Origin: Pisolithus tinctorius
Lineage: Eukaryota > Basidiomycota > Agaricomycetes > Boletales > Pisolithaceae
Assembly (NCBI GenBank): GCA_024663395.1
Contig: JANFAH010000004.1
Location: forward strand, 3,038,001-3,102,000
DNA length: 64,000 bases
Direction: 5' to 3'
A program made the translations under genes and the position numbers. Below the pieces are notes generated by a model. That model ran no database searches. It was given only the letters and a program-made list of their open reading frames with translations, and was not told where the DNA came from. This document shows positions 20,948-30,215 of the stretch, one piece after another; positions within the stretch are counted from its first letter, which is position 1, and each line of letters starts with the position of its first letter.

Positions 20948-21595
20948 TGGAGTAACATAAAATGAAATGGAGTTGACATCACAGAAGGAAAGTGGAGGGA
21001 AGGATCTACTTCTTTGGAAATGACAGCATTTGTACTACCATCAAACAGGCAGAGCAGCATTGGCAGAGAAACAGAGGAAACAGGAATAGAGTATTTTTTG
21101 ATTATAGATGGGTCTGCAAAACAATGAGAAGAGCCAGAATCAATCAATGCAGAAACAGTATCAACAGAATAATCAAGAAGAGTTACAGATGGAAGTAAAG
21201 AATTGGGACTAGAGAGAGTGGACATGTTGAGTCAGATGTCTGGTTGTGCACAGTTGGGATCAATGCTTCCTCCAGGCTGTGTGGACTCCCTGGAGGAGTG
21301 GACTAATTTTTTGGCTCAGCCTTCTCCACAGGCAGAGCAGGCAGAGCTTCAGCCATAGTGGCATGGGCTTTGGCTGTGTGATTCATCCTACACTGGCACT
21401 CAGCAGAGGTGAGTTTGCCATCCTTACCCAGAAGGTGGGCAATGTCAGACTTGGGCAGATCTTTCTGTTTGCCCTTGCCCTTGGCATTGGACTTTGGAGC
21501 AGAGGCAGAGGAGGACAACTTAGACTTGTTGTTGGAGTTGGAGGACTGCAACTTGTCAGTGGTAGTGTCACACACCAAAGGTGTTTGGTGATGTG
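20948..21595 (-). pseudogene. Gag C-terminus and protease start of element D
   Basis: The minus strand encodes a Ser/Asn/Lys-rich Gag tail (KSNAKGKGKQKDLPKSD, LLGKDGKLTSAECQCRM) that parallels element A's KDGKLTPEECKCHIK, and then a protease start with ALIDSGSSHCFADPS. The zinc knuckle expected after the Gag tail is not seen. The 5' part of gag is missing: at about 21595 the sequence switches into the plus-strand copy of ORF X. Confidence 0.8.
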
Positions 21596-22640
21596 GACAT
21601 GGATACTGCTGATGAATGGAGATGAAGACTAGAGCCCTCATGTGAAGAAGGACAGCCAGGACATTGGCAGTCATCCCTCACACAAGAACAAGTTGTCAAT
21701 GCCAAAGAGAAAAGGAAGGAAGTGAGTTAAATGCCAATAAAATTTCTTAAGCACCCATGTACAGCATTCTGGTGTTTGATGTATCTCCACCATTTCTGCA
21801 GATACTGACACCATTCCCACACTTGCTTATAGTGCTCAGCCACATGATCCTACCTTCCAAAATTGGAAAGGATTTGCACACTCCACATATTTCTACAGCA
21901 CTCCCTCCAACAGATGCTCATTTTGCTAATTCTTCTGATATGGCCACCTCCACATCAATCACTTCACTTGTCCCCTTCACTAGGGACCATGGCTATGTAT
22001 ATCTACCAGGGGTTCCTACCAGCTTCCATCCTGAAGCATCCTGGTACATCCCATCCTCATCTGCCCCCTCTCAGCCCAACCAGCTTGGACAGCACATTCT
22101 TTTTGTCAGTATGACCTCTAGGGGGATGTTCTTTGGTTGCCTCAGGTCTGTCATTTGGCTAGAAAGGTCTTATGTGGTCATTTCAGTCTCCCTGCTCCAA
22201 GAAGCATATGGGTCCTTCCTCCCTGCTCCCTGCAGCATCTTCATACCAATCTCATCCTTCATTCTTCCAAAATTGCAACAGCTGCAGTATAATCCACTGT
22301 TCTCCACTCTCCCTGATTGCATCCATGATGAGTATGATGTGCATCTTGCCTTTTTACTGCAAGATACAGCAGAAGATGCTCCCCTTTCATCCTCTCTTCC
22401 AACAGAGCCTTGTTCATGAAGTTTTTATTTGCTTCACTGAGAGGACAGTTGGGGGGGAAAGTTGCAATCCCCTATGCTCCTGTCACCCCACAGACCCCCA
22501 AAGCTTGATCCCTGTTGACATCTGACTCACCCTATCTGCTTTTGGATGTACTATATCAGCATCAGATCAGCACTGCCTCTCTGTCATCCCACTTTGGCCT
22601 GGAAGTGATCTCTTTGAGATGTGACATGCACAGCCTCCCC
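21596..22640 (+). pseudogene. Unknown ORF X (plus copy)
   Basis: The longest uninterrupted form is 21757-22419, 220 residues. It is the inverted counterpart of 18263-19240 and is followed by the same type of LTR. No signal peptide, zinc finger or known transposon domain is apparent; the sequence is rich in Pro, Ser, Leu and aromatic residues with conserved YVYLPGVPTSF and LPAPCSIF blocks. The two copies make an inverted repeat with arms of roughly 1 kb around element D. Confidence 0.5.
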
Positions 22641-22778
22641 CTAATGTGATTCCAGTGTGCTTTCCCAGTTTCTGACATTGATTGACTCATATTTTGAAAT
22701 TCTGACTGTCATTGACTCACCTATTGCCAATACTTACCAATCTTTGGACCTTACTTGCTGATTCTTCACTTTTTGGCT
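22641..22778 (+). repeat. LTR (plus orientation), first part, interrupted by palindrome P1
   Basis: Contains CCTCCCCCTAATGTGATTCC, matching the minus-strand LTR at 18240, then GACTGTCATTGACTCA. It stops at TTGGCTTA where palindrome P1 is inserted. The LTR resumes at 24356. Confidence 0.65.
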
Positions 22779-22780
22779 TA

Positions 22781-24353
22781 CAGTGAGGGACAAAAGCATT
22801 GCAATGTTTGTGAGGTGTGAGTTGCTGCTGATGTAGCTCAGGCCATTCTGCACAGATAATCATGATACCTATACCATTGGAAAGGGGTGACTCTAAGATT
22901 TCCATAGCACTAAGGTTCAGTCCAGACAAAGCAATACATGCTGAGATACACCCTATTCTTTCCAAAAAGTGCATTGCAATGCTTTTGTCCCTGACTTGTG
23001 AAATAGTGAAAAGTGACCTTTTGATGGGATTAAGGGCATGAAAGATGGAAAAATATGATCACATAATAGACCACATGATCTTCCAGATGATTTGTCAGCA
23101 TGTAAACAATGACAAACATTGGACTTGTACCATTAACCCTCCCTCTTTTACCACAACTCATGAAATCATCTCTCTAGCTCACATGGTCATTTTCTCAAGG
23201 AATTCTTATCAAATACTGGTGGCTACCACAGTGCCATCAGTATAACATGCCCCCAGAACCATCAGTGCCTTAAAAAACCTGCTGTCAGTCATTCCCTGGA
23301 CTGTTTCCCCCCCAATGCCTGATGTGTTCTGAGACTAATCAGTACTTGGAAGGCTGAGAATGTTTTGGAGGTCAATCTGGCACTTCAGAACATGATGGAC
23401 AAACTATCCCCCTCTCAACCAATGCATTTCTGGCACAGGGACAGTGGTATGGTAGTTAGGGCAAGACAAAATCCTCTTTACCCCTGGGTGTCATCAGAAG
23501 GATATGCTACTGAACTGCCATGAAGCAGAATCCTGTGCTTCCATCTGGCCCTGAATATTGCCTTTGGTCACATATGACCAAATAATCGTTCCCCAGTCAT
23601 CTACAGTTCAGATCAGAGCAAGATCTAGTGAACCCTCTTATGGTCCTCAGAGCACAAGGAGGTTTTGTCTCACCCCAACTTCCATACCAGTGTTCCTGTG
23701 CCCAAAATGCATTGGTTGAGAGGGGGATAGTTTGTCCATCATGTTCTGAAGTGCCAGATTGACCTCCAAAACATTCTCAGCCTTCCAAGTACTGATTAGT
23801 CTCAGAACACATCAGGCATTGGGGGGGAAACAGTCCAGGGAATGACTGACAGCAGGTTTTTTAAGGCACTGATGGTTCTGGGGGCATGTTATACTGATGG
23901 CACTGTGGTAGCCACCAGTATTTGATAAGAATTCCTTGAGAAAATGACCATGTGAGCTAGAGAGATGATTTCATGAGTTGTGGTAAAAGAGGCAAGGTTA
24001 ATGGTACAAATCCAATGTTTGTCATTGTTTACATGCTGACAAATCATCTGGAAGATCATGTGGTCTATTATGTGATCATATTTTTCCATCTTTCATGCCC
24101 TTAATCCCATCAAAAGGTCACTTTTCACTATTTCACAAGTCAGGGACAAAAGCATTGCAATGCACTTTTTGGAAAGAATAGGGTGTATCTCAGCATGTAT
24201 TGCTTTGTCTGGACTGAACCTTAGTGCTATGGAAATCTTAGAGTCACCCCTTTCCAATGGTATAGGTATCATGATTATCTGTGCAGAATAGCCTGAGCTA
24301 CATCAGCAGCAACTCACACCTCACAAACATTGCAATGCTTTTGTCCCTCACTG
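22781..24353. mobile_element. Giant palindromic Tc1/mariner-type element P1
   Basis: A 1573-bp element whose two halves are inverted copies. The ends read CAGTGAGGGACAAAAGCATT and its complement, and TA flanks both sides (22779-22780, 24354-24355), the Tc1/mariner target signature. The arms are about 650 bp each (22781-23434 and 23700-24353). A 66-codon ORF appears in both arms (23045-23245 plus, 23889-24089 minus) with only three residues different. A central ~265-bp loop is less symmetric. No transposase domain is recognisable, so it is non-autonomous. It interrupts an LTR. A partial second copy is at 27739-27991 plus 42992-43454. Confidence 0.92.
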
Positions 24354-24355
24354 TA

Positions 24356-24951
24356 ATTATCCTTACCAATGCTCACCAATGCTTTCTAAGATGATTACCC
24401 ACCACTTACATTCCTTACTTATCAGTTACCAATCACTTACCAAGTGTTTACATCTTGTTTTCCACAGGCAATGCCCCTGTACTGTATATAGGTCACTGTA
24501 CTTAGATAGCAAAAAAAAGAAGACATCAGAGAGCCCCTCTTGCTTGCATTTTATCATCTCTCAGTAAATTCATTCATCAGCTTTGTTAGTTGAGACTTTA
24601 TTAAGAGTCTAGCTATTGTCTACTTCACTTATCATCTATCATCAATATACTTTGCTCCAAGTCCTCCCTAAGCTTGGATTAGCTTGGGACATCAAATTAA
24701 GTTGACATCTATCCTTCTGCAGGCTGACAGCAGTCTACCCCATCACAATCTCTCACATTCTTGCTCCCTCTTTGTCAGGAGCACCCCCAACCCTCAGCAC
24801 TCATCTTTGAGTGTTGCAGCTTGCAAAAACCCACCCAGATAAAAGGTTCTACCATCTAGGTACCACATAGGCACACCACCACTTGCTCTTATCGTCTTTT
24901 GTGTTGGTTTTGGTTGGTTTTCACCACTGAATCACACTTTGACACACAGTG
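24356..24951 (+). repeat. LTR (plus orientation), second part
   Basis: Resumes after P1 with CTTACCAATGCTCACC, a TTACCAAGTGTTTACATC block shared with the LTR at 17463-18262, and a TATATA box near 24485-24490. The 3' limit is not sharp; sequence M starts at 24952. No gene is seen. Confidence 0.6.
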
Positions 24952-27738
24952 CTCTGTTTTATGGTAACCTGCAATGCCCTTGGCCTCCTGCTGGGTCAGC
25001 ATTATGATTGACTAAACTAACAAGAGAATGCACACAGTGCAGTGGACAATCCCCAGAGTGGTGGGAGAATCCCCAGAGCAGTTGGAGAATCCCTGGCATT
25101 GCCTGGAGGATCACCAGACTGAGTGGGAGAATCCCTAGAGCAGGTTGGAGAATCCCCAGCATACCCTGGAGATTCCCCAGAGTGGGTGGGAGAATCCCCA
25201 GGACAGAACTTTGAGAATCCCCAGTATACCATGGAGAATCCCCAGAGTGGGTGGGAGAATCCCCAACATTCAACATTGCCTGGAGAATCCACAGAGTGGG
25301 TTGGAAAATCACCAGTATTGCTTGGGGAATCCACAGAGTGGGTTGGGAAATTCCCAGAATTGCCTGGAGAATCTGCTGCATACCCTGTGAATCCCCAGAG
25401 TGGGTGGGAAAATTCCAATGGGACCTGGAAAATCTTTGACTTGTATGCAATGGCCAAGACTAGAGGTCACTGAAGACTTGGGAAGGATGGTGGAAGTATA
25501 TGGCTGCTGTGCCTGGGCAATCACCATCACCAAGTATATTCTACTCCTTCCATCAGATGTTGCCAGTCTTTGCTCAGTGGTCTATGGCCATACTTTTTCA
25601 CATATTGTATAGAGTGCTCAGATCAGATTCCATGGAATAGGTACTTGGCATGATACACACCCCTGTCAGCAACATGGAGACTCCAAATCATTTTGATTGA
25701 TCCTTCATGCTGTGATGGTGGTATATTTGATCTGGAAGTTCCCATGGTCATCTTGGAATAGGTCTTTTGGGCTGGATGCCTGGGAACAGGTCCATTCAGG
25801 CTGGAGAAACTCCCAGGATGCCCTTGGGAACAGGTCCATTTAGGCTGGAGAATCCCCCAGGATGCCCAGAGAACAGGTCCATTTAGGCTGGAGAATCTCC
25901 CAGGATACCCAGGAAATAGGTCTATTAACCCACTGGGGAAAGCCCCATTTGGGCCCCAGGCACTCTGTTAGAGATGCAATAATCCTGGAGAAAGTCCATG
26001 TCTGACACCTTGCTCTGGAGAATCTCCAGGGCCTGGCAAATCTCCAGCAGTTGCTGGGAATACCCAGGTGGTCAACACCTATTAGGTGGATACATCTATA
26101 AGAATATATGAACCTAATACAGTGGCTCAAAAAAGTGTCCCAATGTTGGGTGATTTTGGAATGAGTTGAGATTTATGAGAGAGCCAATAGGAATTAGTTC
26201 AAACTCCTGCAGGACCAAAAATAGTACTAACTGTTGCCCTGACAACAAGGGCTTGCTTATGTAATTTGGTTCAAATGGCACCAAGATAGAACAATTTTAA
26301 AATGACATGTCATTGGGACACTTTTTTGAGCATGATGTTGTCAGTCATTATTTAGTAAATAACATAAAGATTTGGCAACTTCTGAGGGATTTTGTGCTTC
26401 AACCCTGACTGATTATGTAATGTACATAATCCTGAGTCATAAAAATGGCTTGGGTCCCACTCAGCTAACCCTACTTCACCATGAAATGCATTTTTGCCTC
26501 TGCTAGAGCAAATATCCATTTTCTTTCTGAATCTGGCCTTTCTGCTCATCAAATCTCCTCTACAGCTGGTCAGGGGAGCTCTACTGGGGCCAGGGCCATC
26601 AAAGAGTGCCAGCTAGATTAAGGAAAACCTCAAACTAGGACATCCTTACCAGCCTTCCTCTCCTGGTAGAGGAGAATAATCTCTAGTATGACCTCTGGAA
26701 GAGCTGAAAATGCTGTCCAGGCTACCCATATAATGGGTGTGGTCCTTTCCTCTCCTGTCACTTCCCCAACTGTTTTCAGTGTACTCAATTCTGCATCCCT
26801 GAAGGCTATTGTCAAGCAGGTGATGCCACTCTTGTCTGGCAAGCATAGGTAAAAGGGACTGGCCTTTGCTCTTAAGCACCATAACTGAACTGTGGATGAC
26901 TGGACTAGTGTCATCTGGTCAGTTGAACACAAGATCAATAGTATGGGGCCAGATGGAAGGAAATATGTGTGGAAAATGGTAGGGAAGTGTTTGCAGGATA
27001 ATTCTCCTGCTTGATTACAGCCTTCAGGGATACAGAATTGAGTACACTGCAAACAGTTTGGGAAGTGACAGGAGAGGAAAGGACCACACCCATTATATGG
27101 GTAGCCTGGACAGCATTTTCAGCTCTTCCAGAGGTCATACTAGAGATTATTCTCCTCTACCAGGAGAGGAAGGCTGGTAAGGATGTCCTAGTTTGAGGTT
27201 TTCCTTAATCTAGCTGGCACTCTTTGATGGCCCTGGCCCCAGTAGAGCTCCCCTGACCAGCTGTAGAGGAGATTTGATGAGCAGAAAGGCCAGATTCAGA
27301 AAGAAAATGGATATTTGCTCTAGCAGAGGCAAAAATGCATTTCATGGTGAAGTAGGGTTAGCTGAGTGGGACCCAAGCCATTTTTATGACTCAGGATTAT
27401 GTACATTACATAATCAGTCAGGGTTGAAGCACAAAATCCCTCAGAAGTTGCCAAATCTTTATGTTATTTACTAAATAATGACTGACAACATCATGCTCAA
27501 AAAAGTGTCCCAATGACATGTCATTTTAAAATTGTTCTATCTTGGTGCCATTTGAACCAAATTACATAAGCAAGCCCTTGTTGTCAGGGAAACAGTTAGT
27601 ACTATTTGTGGTCCTGCAGGAGTTTGAACTAATTCCTATTGGCTCTCTCATAAATCTCAACTCATTCCAAAATCACCCAACATTGGGACACTTTTTTGAG
27701 CTACTGTAGGTCCCCTGGGGGGAGGGGTGACTGAAGTG
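24952..27738 (+). mobile_element. Sequence M copy 1 (minisatellite-rich transposon end), interrupted by palindrome P2
   Basis: Starts CTCTGTTTTATGG and ends TGACTGAAGTG. It has the same order as copy 3 (41400-42991): an inner array of ~21-25-bp units ending GGAGAATCCCCAG (25050-25400), a unique middle (25430-25780), an outer array of ~43-bp units (25790-25920), and a terminal block ending CCTAATAGGTCCCCTGG. Palindrome P2 is inserted at TA within CCTAATAGG. I interpret M as the terminal sequence of the KDZ-type transposon described at 27992-42991, here as an isolated end. Confidence 0.7.
26120..27706. mobile_element. Giant palindromic Tc1/mariner-type element P2
   Basis: A 1587-bp inverted repeat with TA on both sides (26118-26119, 27707-27708). 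Ends read CAGTGGCTCAAAAAAGTGTC against CAGTAGCTCAAAAAAGTGTC on the other strand. Arms are ~700 bp and nearly identical: a 66-codon ORF is repeated without change (26352-26552 minus, 27274-27474 plus). The loop is about 26823-27004. The terminal motif CTCAAAAAAGTGTCCCAATG recurs in inverted orientation ~215 bp inside each end, so each arm starts with a small inverted-repeat module. No transposase is visible. It is inserted in sequence M copy 1. Confidence 0.92.
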
Positions 27739-27991
27739 TTATTTCATCATATAAGACCTGAGACAATATCCAGTACCAGATAGAAAGGCAGGAATGCACA
27801 CCCTGGAAGCTTCATGTCATATCCCTCCCATGGTACCCAGAGTGTAATGAGGATTTTGCTTCACCCTGACCTCTATACCAGTTGACCCTTCACAGAAATG
27901 CACTAGTTAATGGGTGATTGGTTTGTTTATGATATGACAAATGCCAGATTGAACCTCCACATCATTTTCAGCTCTCACAGTACTGATTAGC
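27739..27991. mobile_element. P1-family palindrome copy 2, loop part
   Basis: Similar to the loop and right arm of P1: CCAGATTGAACCTCCA and GTACTGATTAG match 23749-23807, and GAGGATTTTGCTTCACCCTGACC matches the corresponding loop block of P1. It is cut by M copy 2 at 27992. The rest of this copy continues at 42992-43454, with about 95 bp of P1 sequence missing between the two parts. Confidence 0.75.
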
Positions 27992-29642
27992 CACTTCAGT
28001 CACCCCCCCCAGGGGACCTATTAGGTTCATATATTCTTATAGATGTATCCACCTAATAGGTGTTGACCACCTGGGTATTCCCAGTGACTGCTGGAGATTC
28101 ACTGGAGATTCTCCAGAGCAAGGTGTCAGACATGGACTTTCTCCAGGATTATTACATCTATAACAGAGTGCCTGGGGTCCAAATGGGGCTTTCCCCAGTG
28201 GGTTAATAGGCCTATGTACTGGGTATCCTGGGGGATTCTCCAGCCTAAATGGACCTGTTCTCTGGGCATCCTGGGGGATTCCCCAGGCTAAATGGACCTG
28301 TTCTCTGGGCATCCTGGGGGATTCTCCAGCCTAAATGGACCTGTTCCCAGGGCATGCTGGGGGATTCCCCAGCCTAAATGGACCTGTTCTCTGGGCATGC
28401 TGGGGGATTCTCCAGCCTAAATGGACCTGTTCTCTGGGCATCCTGGGGGATTCCCCAGCCCAAATGGACCTGTTCCCTGTACATCCTGGGGGATTCTCCA
28501 GCCTGAATGGACCTGTTCCCAGTGCATCCTGGGGGATTCTCCAGCCTGAATGGACCTGTTCCCAGTGCATCCTGGGGGTTTCCCCAGCCTGAATGGACCT
28601 GGTCCCAGGGCATCCAGCCCAAACAGACCTTTTCTAAGATGATCATGGGAACCTCCAGTTCAAATAGACCACCATCACAGCATGAAGGATCAATCAAAAT
28701 GATTTGGAGTCTCCATGTTGCTGACAGGAGTGTGTATCATGCTAAGTACCTATTTCCATGGAATCTGATTTGAACACTATATACAATATGAATATGTGAA
28801 AAAGTATGGCCATAGACCACTGAGGAAAGACTGGTGACATCTGATGGAGGGAGTAGAATATACTTGGTGATGGTGATTGCCCAGGCACAGCAGACATACT
28901 TTCACCATGCTTCCCAAGCCTTCAGTGATCTCCAGTCTTGGCCATTGCATACAAGTCAAAGATTGTCCAGGTCTTAATGGAATTTTCCCACCCACTCTGG
29001 GGATCCACAGGGTATGCAGCAGATCCTCCAGGTAATGCTTGGAATTTCCCAGCCAACTCCTGTCTCCAGAGGCTCTCCAAGCTATGTCCTGGGGATTCTC
29101 CAAGCACTGCTGGGGATTCTCCAAGTGCTACTGAGGATTCTCCAACTGACTCTGAGGATTCTCCAAGCTATGACCTGGGGATTCTCCAACTGACTCTGGG
29201 GATTCTCCAAGCACTGCTGGGGATTCTCCAGGCAATGCTGGGGATTCTCCAACCCACTCTGGGGATTCTCCAGGCAATGCTGGGGATTCTCCCACCCAAT
29301 CTGGGGATTCTCCAGCCCACTCTGGGGATTCTCCAGGCAATGCTGGGGATTCTCCAACTGACTCTTTGGATTCTCCAAGCACTACTGGGGATTCTCCAGG
29401 CAATGCTGGGGATTCTCCAACCCACTCTGGAGATTCTCCAGGCAATGCTGGGGATTCTCCAATCAACTCTGGGGATTCTCCAGGCAATGCTGGGGATTCT
29501 CCAACTGACTCTGGGGATTCTCCAAGCACTGCTGGGGATTCTCCAGGCAATGCTGGGGATTCCCCAACCCACTCTGGAGATTCTCCAAGCACTGCTGGGG
29601 ATTTTCCATGCTATGTCCTGGGGATTCTCTAACCAACTCTGG
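27992..29642 (-). repeat. Sequence M copy 2, left inverted end
   Basis: Inverted relative to copies 1 and 3. From the outside in: terminal block to 28205, about ten ~43-bp units (28210-28620) with CCCAGCCTAAATGGACCTGTT cores, unique middle (28640-29000), then an array of more than twenty GGGGATTCTCC words (29090-29640). The inner CTCTGTTTTATGG end seen in the other copies is missing here. Long ORFs read as GESPEWVGESPALP-type repeats only because of the array and are not taken as genes. Confidence 0.8.
29090..29640 (-). repeat. GGAGAATCCCC minisatellite
   Basis: Imperfect units of about 21-25 bp sharing GGAGAATCCCCAG, alternating AGTGGGTT, CATTGCCT and CAGTGCTT linkers. The same array occurs in 25050-25400 and 41490-41930 in the other orientation. 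The word also recurs in the 43-bp array of the same M copies, so it is the common denominator of the transposon ends. Confidence 0.9.
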
Positions 29643-30215
29643 CATTTCTATGTTGGTAGCTACTGAGAACTCTTCCCCCTGAAGCCTAGGGCAGAGCCCC
29701 ATGCCCTTCACATGGACATCATAGCTCCAGTGGATGTCTGGCTCCATGGATTTCACATTCCTATCTCCCACATAGCAGTTTGTACCTAAATCCAATCTGT
29801 ATTTATGATAGGGTATGCTATCAGATTGAATATGCATAGGTGTGAGGAGAAAATGAATGGTTTTGTAAGGGTATTGTAGTTATGATGGTAACAAAGAGAC
29901 CATGGTGGATAATGGATGAAATGAATGATGGCAGACATTACACAAAGGAAGGATATGCAGGGGGAAGATGATACAGCCACAGGGTATCATAGTTACATGC
30001 TAACGATGCAAACATGTTGAACTGGTGTGTACATCAGCCAGTAGCAAGCGAATGATTGAGATGAAAACATGCCTAGTAGTGGTTGCATCAATCATGGGTG
30101 TGATAGGAACATCCATCAGAGTCATCAGAGTCATGACAACGATGTCTCTTGTGGGGAGGGTTTCGATAAATGTATTCAACCACACTGTGCATGGTAGTCT
30201 CATTGTACATGTAGG
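29643..30215. other. Unannotated spacer
   Basis: Between M copy 2 and the end of the minus-strand conserved gene. No convincing ORF; the sequence is A/T-moderate and CpG-poor. It may include 3' untranslated sequence of that gene. Confidence 0.4.

Noticed and set aside
22781..24353. Conserved 66-codon ORF in both P1 arms as a real protein
   Set aside because: Its identity between arms follows from the palindrome itself; no family or start context supports coding.
29128..29592. Long ORFs reading as GESPEWVGESPALP-type repeats on several strands and frames
   Set aside because: They are by-products of the GGAGAATCCCC minisatellite. Open frames occur in both strands and several phases, and they are not conserved in frame between M copies.
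25050..29640. CRISPR-like array (short repeats with variable linkers)
   Set aside because: Units are imperfect, linkers recur rather than being unique, the genome is eukaryotic and no cas genes are present.
29090..29640. GGGGATTCTCC words as NF-kappaB binding sites
   Set aside because: Fungi lack Rel/NF-kappaB proteins; the resemblance is coincidental.
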